Assembly: GCA_030606215.1 (NCBI GenBank)
Contig: JAUWGW010000002.1
Coordinates: forward strand, 61,325-125,324
Reading direction: 5' to 3'
Length of the DNA: 64,000 nt
DNA from: a bacterium
GTDB lineage: Bacteria > NPL-UPA2 > JAUVJM01
The notes below the pieces were generated by a model. It searched no databases and had not been told where the DNA came from. It saw nothing but the letters and a program-made list of their open reading frames with translations. Positions 38,689-49,586 of this stretch are shown here, piece after piece; position 1 is the stretch's first letter; each line of letters begins with the position of its first letter. A program made the position numbers and the translations under genes.

Positions 38689-39983
38689 AATTTAACAATT
38701 TTTCTGCGATACTTTTTGATGGAACAGGTAGCATTCCTTGTATCCACGATAAGTTTTGCTTTTGACGCTATTTTGGCAAAATCATATTTGCTGTGGTCTG
38801 TAATAATAACTGTACAATCAGCTTTCCCGAGAATTTTCCCTGTGAGAGGGGTTGACTTCATAGTTCTCTCATCAAACCTTAGCTCAGGGACGAGCGGGTC
38901 ATTGTAAATGAGTTTTGCCCCTTTCCTTTTGAGAATATTCATTATTTCTATTGCAGGTGATTCTCTACTATCATTGACGTCCTTTTTGTACGCAACTCCA
39001 AGAATGAGAATTAAAGAACCTTTTATACTTTTCTTCTGTTCATTCAGAGCATCGGAAATTTTAGTGGCCACGTATTCTGACATTGAACGGTTTATCTCAC
39101 CTGCAAGTTCAATAAACTTTGCTTCATATCCAATTAACCTTGATTTCCAGGTAAGGTAATACGGGTCTACAGGAATACAGGCGCCGCCAAGTCCTGGACC
39201 TGGATAGAAAGGCATAAAACCAAAAGGTTTTGTTGCCGCCGCATCAACCACTTCCCACACATCTATCCCCAAACGGTTGCTGATAAGAGCCATTTCATTT
39301 ACCAGAGCAATATTTGTACTTCTGAAGGTATTCTCTAAAAGTTTCACCATCTCTGCTATACGACTTGATGAAACAGGGATGACTGCCTCACACACCTGCT
39401 CATATAATAACTTCGCCATATGTGTGCATTTCCTGGTAATTCCCCCTACAACTTTAGGAATATTCTTTGTCTGAAAAACTTTATTCCCGGGGTCAATCCG
39501 CTCGGGGGAGAAAGCGAGGTAGAAATCTTTCCCGACTTTCAACCCTTTTTCGGAAAGAATCGGAAGGATGAGTTCATCTGTTGTTCCCGGGTATGTTGTG
39601 CTTTCAAGGATAATCAACTGCTCTTTCCTGAGACAGTTTGCGATTTCTCCGCTTGCGCCGATAACAAATGAGATATCAGGTTCCCTCGTTTTGCGAAGCG
39701 GTGTTGGAACACATATACTTATTGTATCAAGTTCACTCAAAATCTTATAATCTGACGTAGCTCGGAGTTTCCTTCTTTTCACCAAGTTCTTTATCTCATC
39801 ACTCCTGACATCGGGTATATCAGAATGCCCTCTATTTATACTTTTTACCTTCTGAGGGTCTGTATCAATACCAAACACCTGGAAACCTGCATTTGCGAAT
39901 TCAACAGCCAGTGGTAACCCAACATATCCAAGTCCGATAACTCCAACCTTAGCCTGCCTCTGCCTGATTTTTTCTTCCAGCAT
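38685..39983 (-). CDS. Nucleotide-sugar 6-dehydrogenase (WbpA-like)
   Basis: [22 protein letters not shown]...[19 protein letters not shown]. Confidence 0.9.
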   Translation of the reverse strand: MLEEKIRQRQAKVGVIGLGYVGLPLAVEFANAGFQVFGIDTDPQKVKSINRGHSDIPDVRSDEIKNLVKRRKLRATSDYKILSELDTISICVPTPLRKTREPDISFVIGASGEIANCLRKEQLIILESTTYPGTTDELILPILSEKGLKVGKDFYLAFSPERIDPGNKVFQTKNIPKVVGGITRKCTHMAKLLYEQVCEAVIPVSSSRIAEMVKLLENTFRSTNIALVNEMALISNRLGIDVWEVVDAAATKPFGFMPFYPGPGLGGACIPVDPYYLTWKSRLIGYEAKFIELAGEINRSMSEYVATKISDALNEQKKSIKGSLILILGVAYKKDVNDSRESPAIEIMNILKRKGAKLIYNDPLVPELRFDERTMKSTPLTGKILGKADCTVIITDHSKYDFAKIASKAKLIVDTRNATCSIKKYRRKIVKL

Positions 39984-39993
39984 ATTTACCTCC

Positions 39994-40977
39994 TCATCCT
40001 ATCTTTTCTCTCCAGTAATTCAGAATATCTTCCAGTGTCTTCTCGAACGGGATTTTTGGTTCCCATCCGGTCTCCTTGTGGAATTTCCCGCTATCCCCGA
40101 GGAGAACTGGCACATCAGAAGGGCGCACCCTCTCGGGGTCAGGTTCTACTTTGACTTTCGCACCTGAGAGCTCAAGCAGCATATCCAGAACCTCGCGCAT
40201 TGAGAAACATTTCCCGGAGGAGATGTTATAAACTTCCCCGGGTTTACCTTTCTCAAGGGAAAGCCAGTATGCAGAAACCATATCCCGGACATCAGTGAAA
40301 TCCCTTTTTGCATCAAGATTGCCAACAAGTATGGAATTTTCTCTCTTCCCCTTCTCTATTTCCACAATCTGTTTTGCAAAGTTTGAGCAGACGAACATCT
40401 CTCCTCTCCTCGGCCCTGTATGGTTGAATCCACGAGTCCTGACTATCTTCAACCCATAACTCATGAAATACTGATAACCAAGCAAATCTTCCGCAACTTT
40501 GCTTACTCCATACGGACTTAAAGGTCTTAAGGGACTATTTTCAGATACAGGGAGTTCGTCTTCTTTGACCATACCATATTCCTCGGAACTCCCCGCTATC
40601 TGTATTCTGGATTCAGGACATATACTTCTAATTGCTTCCAGAAGGTTAATTGTTCCGATAATATTGGTCGTCATAGTCTCCTGCGGCGCATTCCATGACG
40701 CAGGGACAAACGACTGAGCGCACAGATGGAAACATAAATCCGGCTTGCACTCTTCAATGAGACGCAGGACACTGTGGCTATCTGTAATATCCATGGTGAG
40801 CCATTTTACCCGCGGCAGGTTCATAAGATGCGCAACATTTTCTATATCACTCCTGCGTCTCCTCGTTGCATATATCGTAACTTCATCCCTGCGCAGGAGA
40901 TATTCAATTAGATGGCTGCCGACAAACCCTGTTGCTCCTGTAATAAGAATTTTCATTTTTTGAGTCTCCTCCACCAA
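39994..40977 (-). CDS. GDP-mannose 4,6-dehydratase-like SDR
   Basis: LITGATGFVGSHLIEYLL...SGSSEEYGMV...FNHTGPRRGEMFVCSNFAKQIV. Confidence 0.85.
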   Translation of the reverse strand: MVEETQKMKILITGATGFVGSHLIEYLLRRDEVTIYATRRRRSDIENVAHLMNLPRVKWLTMDITDSHSVLRLIEECKPDLCFHLCAQSFVPASWNAPQETMTTNIIGTINLLEAIRSICPESRIQIAGSSEEYGMVKEDELPVSENSPLRPLSPYGVSKVAEDLLGYQYFMSYGLKIVRTRGFNHTGPRRGEMFVCSNFAKQIVEIEKGKRENSILVGNLDAKRDFTDVRDMVSAYWLSLEKGKPGEVYNISSGKCFSMREVLDMLLELSGAKVKVEPDPERVRPSDVPVLLGDSGKFHKETGWEPKIPFEKTLEDILNYWREKIG

Positions 40978-41927
40978 TCCTCATTTTCTACATACCAGTC
41001 TATAGTTTTCTCAACACCTTCATCAAAGTCAACAGCTGCGCTCCAGTTAAGAAGCACCTTAGCTTTTGATGTGGATGAAACAAGCTTTTTCACGTGACCG
41101 GGTCTATCCTCCACAAACTTTATAAGAGATTCTTTCTTGCCAAGCCTTCTCAGGATACAACTAACAATAGTGTTTACACTTGTTTCCCGCCCTGTTCCGA
41201 TATTTACCACTTCCCCCTGGAGCCTGTCAATATCCGTGTGTATTACCTTATCAATTGCCCTGCAGAGGTCTTCCACATACAGCCAGTCTCTTGTAAATTC
41301 CCCATCACCATAAACCGGCAGGGGTTTATCGTAGAAGGCATTCGTTATGAAAAGTGGAATAAGCTTCTCAGGATACTGATGAGGCCCATAATTATTGAAC
41401 GGGCGCAGTATTATTATCGGCAGTTGGTAGGTTGCATAATAGGAACAGGCGAGCCTATCTGCACCTGCTTTTGCTCCCGCATACGGGCTCTGTGGAAAAA
41501 GCGGATGTTCCTCTGTCATTGGGATATCTCGCGCTGTCCCGTAAACTTCCGAGGTGCTTATATGAATGAATCTTTCCACGGGATGTTGTCTTATTGCTTC
41601 TAAAAGAACCTGTGTCCCTTTGACATCTGTATCAACAAATGGGTTGGCATTTTCGATACTGCGGTCAACATGTGTCTCAGCTGCCATGTGAACCACCACA
41701 TCCACATGACGCATGATGTTATTAACCACATTGACATCACGAATATCCCCATGCCAGAAGGAGAACATAGAGTTTTCCCACATCTCCTGGTCATAATTTT
41801 CAAGGTTACCGCAGTATGTCAGTGCATCAAGTACTGTGATGTGATATTTGGGGTATTTGTTGAGCAAGAAACGAGTAAGATTACTGCCTATAAAACCCGC
41901 TCCTCCTGTAATCAGGATGCGCATCAC
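40953..41927 (-). CDS. rfbB: dTDP-glucose 4,6-dehydratase
   Basis: ILITGGAGFIGSNLTRFLL...AAETHVDRSIENANPFVDTDVKGTQVLLEA...STSEVYG. Confidence 0.92.
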   Translation of the reverse strand: MMRILITGGAGFIGSNLTRFLLNKYPKYHITVLDALTYCGNLENYDQEMWENSMFSFWHGDIRDVNVVNNIMRHVDVVVHMAAETHVDRSIENANPFVDTDVKGTQVLLEAIRQHPVERFIHISTSEVYGTARDIPMTEEHPLFPQSPYAGAKAGADRLACSYYATYQLPIIILRPFNNYGPHQYPEKLIPLFITNAFYDKPLPVYGDGEFTRDWLYVEDLCRAIDKVIHTDIDRLQGEVVNIGTGRETSVNTIVSCILRRLGKKESLIKFVEDRPGHVKKLVSSTSKAKVLLNWSAAVDFDEGVEKTIDWYVENEDWWRRLKK

Positions 41928-41928
41928 T

Positions 41929-43215
41929 CTATCTCCCTATACTTACATATGTGAAACCGAGTTTTTTCATTTTAACCGGCTCGTATATGTTCCGTCCGTC
42001 TATTACTACGGGTTGTATCATTTGCTTTTTAACCTTTTCCAGGTCAAGCTCTTGAAACTCTCTCCATTCCGTTAAAATCATTATGGCGTGGCATCCTTCC
42101 GCTGCCTCATAGGCATTTTTACAGTAAGTTATACCGTTCCAGATTCTTTTAGCATTCTCAATTGCGGCAGGGTCATAAGCTCTTATACTCACACCTTCTT
42201 TCTGAAGTTCATTGACAATATAAATTGAAGGTGCTTCCCTCATATCGTCAGTATCAGGTTTGAAGGAAAGACCGAGAATACCAACTGTTTTATTATTAAG
42301 TGTCCAGAGAACATCCCTCAACTTTTTTACAATTTTCTCTCTCTGTACTTTGTTGATGTTTTCCACAGCCTTTAGCAATTCAAAATCATAACCAAGTTCG
42401 CCGGCAATGTCAATAAAAGCGGAAATATCTTTCGGAAAACAGCTCCCGCCATACCCGATCCCCGCTTTCAGGAAAGATGCTCCAATTCTCTTATCCAGTC
42501 CAATCCCGGCAGCCACTTTCTCAACATCGGCTTTAGCAAGCTCGCAGATCGTTGCAATAGCGTTGATATATGAAATTTTTAGAGCAAGGAAGGAGTTGCC
42601 TGCGTGTTTTATAATCTCAGCGCTCTTTATGTCAGTGATGACAATAGGCGAAGATAACGGAGCATAAATCTCTCTCATTATTTTCTCAGCCCTCTCGCTT
42701 TCAACTCCTATCACTATGCGGTCAGGCTCCATAAAATCCTTAATGGCTGTTCCTTCTCTCAAAAATTCGGGATTTGAGACGACATCAAAATCTACGGAAT
42801 GGATATTCCTCTGCAGTGTCTGTTTCACCCATTCACCGGTCTCAACGGGAACCGTGCTCTTCTCAACTATTATCTTGTAGCTGTCCATCACCTCGGAAAT
42901 CTCCCTGCATACTGCCTCCACATAGGAAAGGTCTGCCTTACCATCGGGCATGGGTGGGGTTCCAACAGCAACAAAGATAACATCTGAATCTCTTACAGCT
43001 TTACTTAGTTCAGCGGTGAAAAGGAGCCTTCCACTATTTCTTCCTTTTTCAACCAGTTCCTCGAGCCCGGGCTCATATATCGGTATAACTCCATTTGAGA
43101 GCTTCTCAATCTTTTCCCTGTCGCTATCAACGCAGATTACTCTGTGACCGATTTCAGCAAAGCAGGCTCCACTTACAAGCCCCACATGCCCTGAACCAAT
43201 AATACAGAGTTTCAT
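41929..43215 (-). CDS. UDP-glucose 6-dehydrogenase
   Basis: MKLCIIGSGHVGLVSGACFAEIGHRVICVD...AGIGYGGSCFPKDISAF. Confidence 0.95.
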   Translation of the reverse strand: MKLCIIGSGHVGLVSGACFAEIGHRVICVDSDREKIEKLSNGVIPIYEPGLEELVEKGRNSGRLLFTAELSKAVRDSDVIFVAVGTPPMPDGKADLSYVEAVCREISEVMDSYKIIVEKSTVPVETGEWVKQTLQRNIHSVDFDVVSNPEFLREGTAIKDFMEPDRIVIGVESERAEKIMREIYAPLSSPIVITDIKSAEIIKHAGNSFLALKISYINAIATICELAKADVEKVAAGIGLDKRIGASFLKAGIGYGGSCFPKDISAFIDIAGELGYDFELLKAVENINKVQREKIVKKLRDVLWTLNNKTVGILGLSFKPDTDDMREAPSIYIVNELQKEGVSIRAYDPAAIENAKRIWNGITYCKNAYEAAEGCHAIMILTEWREFQELDLEKVKKQMIQPVVIDGRNIYEPVKMKKLGFTYVSIGR

Positions 43216-43305
43216 TAATTCTCCTCCGGACATTTCCACAACATGCTTCCCCCCACTAATCCCCCTTTAATATCAATTTATTGCTTCCTATTATAAACTT
43301 TACAG

Positions 43306-43328
43306 GCAAAAAAGCAAATCTTTTTTGC
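43306..43328. repeat. Inverted repeat GCAAAAAAG-CAAAT-CTTTTTTGC in divergent intergenic region
   Basis: Perfect 9-bp arms. Confidence 0.7.
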
Positions 43329-43343
43329 ATTTTGACAAAAGGC

Positions 43344-43372
43344 TTGACAAGGTTTGTTTGTTAGGGTAGAAA
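43344..43372 (+). promoter_or_regulatory. Sigma70 promoter TTGACA-17-TAGAAA
   Basis: TTGACA 43344-43349, TAGAAA 43367-43372, upstream of the Gfo/Idh gene. Confidence 0.6.
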
Positions 43373-43412
43373 TACTCTGGCTGCGGGAAATGAAATAGGG
43401 AGAAGAGAAAAA

Positions 43413-44411
43413 ATGGTTAAGGTAGGGATTGTTGGAGCTGGAGTTATGGGCAAGATGCATGCCGCATGTTACGATGTCTTGCCTGATGCTCAATTAATCG
43501 GAATAGCAGATAAGGATGTGAAGAAAGCAGGGGAGATTGCTGATACATACAAGGCTAAAGTTTTCTCGTCTCTAAAAGAACTTCTCAGCGACCCTGTAGA
43601 TATAGTTGATATATGTTTGCCAACTTATTTACATAAAGAGGGAGTGATTGAATCAGCAAGGGCAGGGAAGAATGTTCTATGCGAAAAACCGATTGCCCTG
43701 AATGCTGGTGAGGCAGATGAGATGATTTCTGAGACTAAGAAAGCAGGTGTTAAATTTATGGTTGCCCATGTAATAAGGTTCTGGCCGGAATATGTGAAAC
43801 TTAAGGAAATATTTGACAGTCAGAGTCTGGGCAGGTTAAGAAATCTTACTTGCAGGAGACTTTCTCCTGCACCAACCTGGAGTTGGCAGAACTGGTTGAT
43901 GGACTCTGAGAAAAGCGGAAGTGCTCTAATTGACCTGCATATCCATGATACTGACTTTATCCTTTACCTTTTAGGAAGACCGAAGTCCATTTTCAGTCAG
44001 ACAACTAAAACTGAAATTGGTCACTCCCATGTGTGGTCAATCTTTGAATATCCGGGTAGAATAGCAATGGCTGAGGGAAGCTGGGATTTTGCGGCAAACT
44101 CCCCTTTCCTGATGGCTTTTACTGCGGTTTTTGAAAAAGGGGTGGTAGAGTATAACTCTCAGAAAGAGAAAACACTTGCTATTTATGATGGAGAAAGCAT
44201 AGAATATCCAGAAGTAGAAAGTAAAAAGGCAGAAGGAAGTGGGAATATCAGTGAGTTAGGAGGATTTTACAGCGAGATTAAGTATTTTGTAGAGTGTGTG
44301 GAAGGAGATAAAGAACCACAAGTCGTTACTCCTGAGGGAGCGAGAGATTCCTTAAAGCTGGTTTTAGCTGAACTTAAGTCTGCAGAAAGTGGGGAGAAAA
44401 TTTTAATTTAA
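43413..44411 (+). CDS. Gfo/Idh/MocA-family oxidoreductase
   Basis: VGIVGAGVMGKMHAACYDVLPDAQLIGIADKD...GKNVLCEKPIALN. Confidence 0.93.
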   Translation: MVKVGIVGAGVMGKMHAACYDVLPDAQLIGIADKDVKKAGEIADTYKAKVFSSLKELLSDPVDIVDICLPTYLHKEGVIESARAGKNVLCEKPIALNAGEADEMISETKKAGVKFMVAHVIRFWPEYVKLKEIFDSQSLGRLRNLTCRRLSPAPTWSWQNWLMDSEKSGSALIDLHIHDTDFILYLLGRPKSIFSQTTKTEIGHSHVWSIFEYPGRIAMAEGSWDFAANSPFLMAFTAVFEKGVVEYNSQKEKTLAIYDGESIEYPEVESKKAEGSGNISELGGFYSEIKYFVECVEGDKEPQVVTPEGARDSLKLVLAELKSAESGEKILI

Positions 44412-44424
44412 GAGGAGGAGAAAA

Positions 44425-45201
44425 ATGAGGGTAATTGTTGCAAAAGACTATGATGAGATGAGCAAGAGAGCTGGAAGTATTGTTAAAGATAGACTGGCCA
44501 AGAAACCTAATTTAGTTTTAGGTCTTGCAACCGGAAGCACGCCTGTAGGACTCTACAAGGAACTTATCCGTCTCCACAAGGAAGAAGGTTTGAGTTTCAA
44601 GGATGTGGTTACTTTTAACCTTGATGAGTATTGCGGGCTTTCTCATGACCATCCACAGAGTTACCATTACTTTATGAAAGAGAACCTGTTCAAAGACATT
44701 GATATCAAACCTGAAAACACTCATATTCCTGAAGGACTTTCAAAGAATGTAGAAGAATTTTGCCGGAAGTATGAGGAGGAGATAAAAAAGTGTGGTGGGA
44801 TTGACCTGCAGGTTTTAGGTATTGGCGGGGATGGGCATATTGCTTTCAATGAGCCGGGTTCTTCCCTTTCTTCGCGCACAAGAGTTAAGACTCTTGATGA
44901 AGGGACGATAAAAGATAATGCCAGGTTCTTTGAGCGGGAGGAAGACGTTCCCAAAATTGCTATTACTATGGGTATAGGTACGATTATGGAGGCAAAGGAG
45001 CATCTTCTTCTAATCAATGGGAAGAATAAAGCAGAGGCGGCGGCAAAAGCAATTGAAGGTCCGATTACTTCTCAGATAACAGCTTCAGTTCTCCAGAATC
45101 ATCCAAAGACAATTGCTATTCTGGATGAAGAAGCGGCTTCTCTTCTTGAAAGAAGCGATTACTACAAGTTCACTGAGGAGCAGAGCGGCGAAATTTCTTG
45201 A
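44425..45201 (+). CDS. nagB: Glucosamine-6-phosphate deaminase
   Basis: LGLATGSTPVGLYKELIRLHKEEGLSFKDVVTFNLDEYCGL...GGDGHIAFNEPGSS. Confidence 0.96.
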   Translation: MRVIVAKDYDEMSKRAGSIVKDRLAKKPNLVLGLATGSTPVGLYKELIRLHKEEGLSFKDVVTFNLDEYCGLSHDHPQSYHYFMKENLFKDIDIKPENTHIPEGLSKNVEEFCRKYEEEIKKCGGIDLQVLGIGGDGHIAFNEPGSSLSSRTRVKTLDEGTIKDNARFFEREEDVPKIAITMGIGTIMEAKEHLLLINGKNKAEAAAKAIEGPITSQITASVLQNHPKTIAILDEEAASLLERSDYYKFTEEQSGEIS

Positions 45202-45240
45202 CGTATGACTCACCCGGGGGTAAGATTGTTTAGTATAAGA

Positions 45241-45317
<77 letters not shown>

Positions 45318-45341
45318 GATTTAGTGGTTAGTGATACGGTA

Positions 45342-45375
45342 GTCGGGCTCGTCCCTGAGCCCGACAAACTTTTTT
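45342..45375 (+). terminator. Rho-independent terminator
   Basis: GTCGGGCTC-gtccct-GAGCCCGAC followed by aaacTTTTTT. Confidence 0.75.
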
Positions 45376-45562
45376 AGCCTGCCACAAAATTTCCCTTGCT
45401 TTTCATCAGAGAATTATTAATAATGTAATGAAGCACCACTATTCGCAATATGTGAGGATATCGGAATTTCAATCATATCATCTTAATCCTCTTCCCCCGA
45501 CTTTCGTTCGGGGCAGGCCTGGAGGGAGGGTAGGGTAGGGGTGAGGGGGTATCTTGTATTAC

Positions 45563-45638
45563 GGCGGTGTAGCTCAGTTGGTAGAGCAGGAGAATCATAA
45601 TCTCTGTGTCGGGGGTTCGAGTCCCTCCACCGCCACCA
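45563..45638 (+). tRNA. tRNA with CAT anticodon (Met elongator or Ile2)
   Basis: GGCGGTGTAGCTCAGTTGGTAGAGCAGGAGAATCATAATCTCTGTGTCGGGGGTTCGAGTCCCTCCACCGCCACCA. Confidence 0.95.
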
Positions 45639-45662
45639 GGACTTAGTTAATAGTGGTGAGCG

Positions 45663-47135
45663 ATGGGTGAACTTAATCGAGTTCTAAAGAAAGTTCAGAG
45701 AACAATCGAAAAGTATGGGATGCTGGATAAGGGAGACAGGGCTCTTGTTGCTGTCTCAGGTGGACCGGATTCAGTAACTTTGCTGGATGTGTTATTCTCT
45801 CTGAGAGATAAATATGACCTGTCTCTATCAGTAGCGCATCTGAATCATATGCTGCGGGGGAAAGAGGCTGAAAAAGATGCGTGTTTCGTGAAGGAGTTGT
45901 CAGAGAAACTTGGACTTCCGTTTTTTTCGGGAAAGAGAGATGTTCGCTCTTTCATGAAGAAGACTCATCTTTCTCCGGAGGAAGCGGCAAGAAAATTGAG
46001 GTACGATTTTCTGGAGGATGTTGCGAGGCGTGAAGGAATGGACAAAGTCGCTCTCGGGCAGACTGCGGATGACCAGGCGGAAACAGTCCTGCTTGCCTTT
46101 CTGAGAGGTTCTGGACTGGCGGGTCTTTCTGGAATTCCTCCTGTTCGGGTGCTTGGCGAATCCTCTATTAAGGTAATCCGTCCGCTCATTGGGACATTTC
46201 GCATAGAAATTGAGAAATATCTGGAGGGGAAGGGAATTACTTCAAGATTGGATGCTTCCAACCTCGAGCCAATTTATCTTCGCAACAAGATTCGTCTTGA
46301 GTTACTCCCGCTTATTGCGCATGAATATAACCCTAAGATCAAATCGGCACTTGTGAAGTTGGCGGGAATCTTGCAGGAAGACAATCGGTATATCGGTGAA
46401 AGGGCAAAGGAGCTCATTCCGGGAATGTTTGGCGGGAACAAAAAAAAGATTGAAATAAATTTAGCATCTTTACAATCTTTGCCGGTAGCTTTACAGCAGA
46501 GACTTGTTCGTGAGGCAGTAAATGAGATATGCGGGAATATGCGGCCGCTTTCGCTCATTCATTGGGAGAAAATACACGAGCTTATAGGGGAAGGGAAGAC
46601 AGGTTCATATATAGCTCTGCCGGATGGAGTTGTGGTCAGGAAAGAATATGGGAATCTACTCATTATGGTTGAGGAAGCTCGACATAAGATGAGTGAATTA
46701 GATTGTGAGCTGGAAGTCCCGGGGAAGAATTATGTCCCTGAAATTGGTCTTATAGTGGATGTGCATCTTTTTGGAAGAGAAGATGTATCCCGGTTAGAGG
46801 TGGGAGGAAGGGCAGCTTGCTTTGATTGTGACAGGATAAAATTCCCGTTGCATATACGGTTCAGAAAGAATGGAGACAGGTTTTCTCCTCTCGGGATGAA
46901 AGGAAGCAAAAAGTTAAAGGACTTTCTTATTGACAGGAAGGTTTCAGCCAGTAAAAGGGATAGGATACCATTACTGCTGAGTGATGGGGAAATTATCTGG
47001 GTGATGGATCCAGGTGAAAATGGGTGGGGCAGGATAGGGGAAAAGGTGAAAGTAACTGAGAAAACTACAAGGGTTCTTCAAGTTGAGGTTGTTGCGACCT
47101 CTGAAATGTGTTATAATGGCAATGGAGGTTTTTAA
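45663..47135 (+). CDS. tilS: tRNA(Ile)-lysidine synthetase
   Basis: VAVSGGPDSVTLLDVLFSLRDKYDLSLSVAHLNHMLRGKEA. Confidence 0.95.
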   Translation: MGELNRVLKKVQRTIEKYGMLDKGDRALVAVSGGPDSVTLLDVLFSLRDKYDLSLSVAHLNHMLRGKEAEKDACFVKELSEKLGLPFFSGKRDVRSFMKKTHLSPEEAARKLRYDFLEDVARREGMDKVALGQTADDQAETVLLAFLRGSGLAGLSGIPPVRVLGESSIKVIRPLIGTFRIEIEKYLEGKGITSRLDASNLEPIYLRNKIRLELLPLIAHEYNPKIKSALVKLAGILQEDNRYIGERAKELIPGMFGGNKKKIEINLASLQSLPVALQQRLVREAVNEICGNMRPLSLIHWEKIHELIGEGKTGSYIALPDGVVVRKEYGNLLIMVEEARHKMSELDCELEVPGKNYVPEIGLIVDVHLFGREDVSRLEVGGRAACFDCDRIKFPLHIRFRKNGDRFSPLGMKGSKKLKDFLIDRKVSASKRDRIPLLLSDGEIIWVMDPGENGWGRIGEKVKVTEKTTRVLQVEVVATSEMCYNGNGGF

Positions 47136-49108
47136 TGCAGAAAAAAAAGGCTGATTCTCCAGGCAAAACAAAGAAAAAAGCTGATTTTCCTTTAGGCAAA
47201 CCAATTTTTTTCTGGATTCTGATATTTGCTGTTATCTTCATGGTTCTCAGTTACTACAGGCTGAATCCGGTCCAGGAAAGGCGGATACGGTATGACACTT
47301 TTATTGAAGAGTTAGAGAGGGAAAATGTTAAGCTTGTTCGTTTAAGAACTAATCAGATACGGGGAGAATTGAATGGAGCAGCTGTTCTCCTTGACGAAGC
47401 GCGCGGCAAGCAAATTACATACCGATATTTCAAAACAGCTAATCCTTTCAGGGATGATGCTCTTCTCCAGAAACTTCTCAGCGATCATGGAGTCCAGATT
47501 ATTCCGGAGCCGGAGAACTCTTTCTGGACAATGTGGATTGGTCCGGCAATTCCACTGCTTCTGATTATTGGGTTTTTCTGGTTTTTTCTCTACAGACAGA
47601 TTCAGGTTGGCGGGAATCGCGCTTTATCTTTTGGTAAGAGCAGGGCGAAACTTTTAACTGAGGACCATCCAAAAGTTACTTTTGATGATGTGGCGGGAGC
47701 TGAAGAGCCGAAACAGGAGCTGCAGGAAATTATTGCTTTCCTGAAAGACCCGAAGAAATTTACCAGGCTTGGAGCAAAGATTCCAAAAGGGGTGCTTCTG
47801 TTTGGCCCTCCTGGTTGTGGTAAGACGCTCCTGGCAAAGGCAGTTGCGGGTGAGGCGGATGCCCCTTTTTATTCTATAGTCGGTTCAGATTTTGTTGAAC
47901 TTTTTGTCGGGGTCGGAGCTTCCCGTGTGAGGGACCTTTTTGAGCAGGGGAGAAGAACTGCTGTTAGCGGTGGGCATGGATGTATTATATTTATTGATGA
48001 GATAGATGCTGTCGGCAGGCAGAGATTTGCAGGAATTGGCGGCGGACATGATGAGCGCGAACAAACACTGAATCAACTCCTTGCGGAGATGGATGGGTTT
48101 AACACAAGAACAGGTCTTATTCTTATTGCGGCAACTAACCGTCCTGATGTTCTTGATGCGGCTTTGCTGAGACCCGGCAGGTTTGACCGCCAGATTGAGG
48201 TCTACAGTCCTGATATTATCGGGCGGGAACAGATTCTGAAAGTTCATGCCCGCGAAGTCAGTCTTGCTAAAAATGTGAATCTCAAGACGGTAGCCCGTGG
48301 GACACCCGGTTTTTCCGGGGCGGATCTTGCAAACCTTGTTAATGAGGGAGCTCTCTTAGCCGCACGGAAGGATAAAGATAAGGTGGGCATGAAGGAGTTT
48401 GAAGAAGCAAGAGAAAGGATAATCGCAGGTCCTGAAAGGAAGAGCAGAGTAATATCTGAATATGAGAAGAAGATAGTTGCATATCATGAATCAGGTCATG
48501 CCTTGCTTGCGTATCTCATTCCTGAGGCTGACCCTCTGCACAAGGTTTCTATCATTCCCAGAGGGGGGCAAGCTCTCGGTTACACATTGCAAATACCTAT
48601 TGAGGATAGGTACCTTACCACGAAAAAGGAGCTTCTGGGACGGATGACTGTTTTTCTTGGGGGGCGTGTAGCGGAAACAATGGTTTTCAATGAGGAGACT
48701 ACGGGCGCTCAAAACGACCTTGAGATGGTATCGCGGGTAGCGCGTAAGATGGTCTGTGAATTTGGGATGAGTGAGAGGTTAGGACCGCTGACTTACAGGG
48801 AAAGACCTGAACAGGTTTTTCTCGGGCGGGATATCACAAAGGAGAAAGCTTATAGCGAGAAGGTTGCGGTTGATATTGACCATGAGGTGCATTCCATTGT
48901 CAAACAGTGTTATGATAGGGCATTCCACCTTCTTAAGGAGAACAGAGAAAAACTTGATAAACTCGCATCTGCCTTGAAAGAAAAAGAAGTTCTTGATGGG
49001 AAAGATGTGGAGAAAATGTTGAAAGAAAATGGACAGGGAGAAAATAAAAAAAGCAGTAGTAATGATTCTGGAAGCAATAGGGGAGAATCCAGAACGCACA
49101 GGACTTAA
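47135..49108 (+). CDS. ftsH: ATP-dependent zinc metalloprotease FtsH
   Basis: [46 protein letters not shown]...HESGHALLA. Confidence 0.98.
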   Translation: MQKKKADSPGKTKKKADFPLGKPIFFWILIFAVIFMVLSYYRLNPVQERRIRYDTFIEELERENVKLVRLRTNQIRGELNGAAVLLDEARGKQITYRYFKTANPFRDDALLQKLLSDHGVQIIPEPENSFWTMWIGPAIPLLLIIGFFWFFLYRQIQVGGNRALSFGKSRAKLLTEDHPKVTFDDVAGAEEPKQELQEIIAFLKDPKKFTRLGAKIPKGVLLFGPPGCGKTLLAKAVAGEADAPFYSIVGSDFVELFVGVGASRVRDLFEQGRRTAVSGGHGCIIFIDEIDAVGRQRFAGIGGGHDEREQTLNQLLAEMDGFNTRTGLILIAATNRPDVLDAALLRPGRFDRQIEVYSPDIIGREQILKVHAREVSLAKNVNLKTVARGTPGFSGADLANLVNEGALLAARKDKDKVGMKEFEEARERIIAGPERKSRVISEYEKKIVAYHESGHALLAYLIPEADPLHKVSIIPRGGQALGYTLQIPIEDRYLTTKKELLGRMTVFLGGRVAETMVFNEETTGAQNDLEMVSRVARKMVCEFGMSERLGPLTYRERPEQVFLGRDITKEKAYSEKVAVDIDHEVHSIVKQCYDRAFHLLKENREKLDKLASALKEKEVLDGKDVEKMLKENGQGENKKSSSNDSGSNRGESRTHRT

Positions 49109-49586
49109 ATCCACTCCCGATAGAATAGCTTCCATGTATGAAGAATTCTTCGGCGGATTGTCGAAAGACCCGGCTGAGGAGTTGAAAAAAGTGGTTGGGG
49201 AAGACCATAGAGAAATGGTCCTTGTAAAAAATGTCCCCTTTTTTTCTATTTGCGAACATCATCTCCTCCCATTTTTCGGTAAAGCGCATGTTGCTTATAT
49301 CCCGAGGGGCAAGCGAGTTACCGGGCTCAGCAAGTTGGTGCGAGTGGTGGATATTCTGAGCAAACGCCCGCAACTTCAGGAAAGGCTCACTACACAGGTT
49401 GCAGAGACAATTACGAAAGTTTTGCAGCCACGGGGTGTTCTTGTGGTAATTGAAGCTGAGCATATGTGTATAACTGTGAGGGGGGTTCAAAAGCCCGGTT
49501 CTATAACTGTGACTTCGGCTGTGCGCGGGATTTTCAGGACAAGTGAGTCCACAAGAGCTGAAGCTATGGCACTCATCCGGAAATAG
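49029..49586 (+). CDS. folE: GTP cyclohydrolase I
   Basis: [24 protein letters not shown]...[23 protein letters not shown]. Confidence 0.97.
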   Translation: MDREKIKKAVVMILEAIGENPERTGLKSTPDRIASMYEEFFGGLSKDPAEELKKVVGEDHREMVLVKNVPFFSICEHHLLPFFGKAHVAYIPRGKRVTGLSKLVRVVDILSKRPQLQERLTTQVAETITKVLQPRGVLVVIEAEHMCITVRGVQKPGSITVTSAVRGIFRTSESTRAEAMALIRK

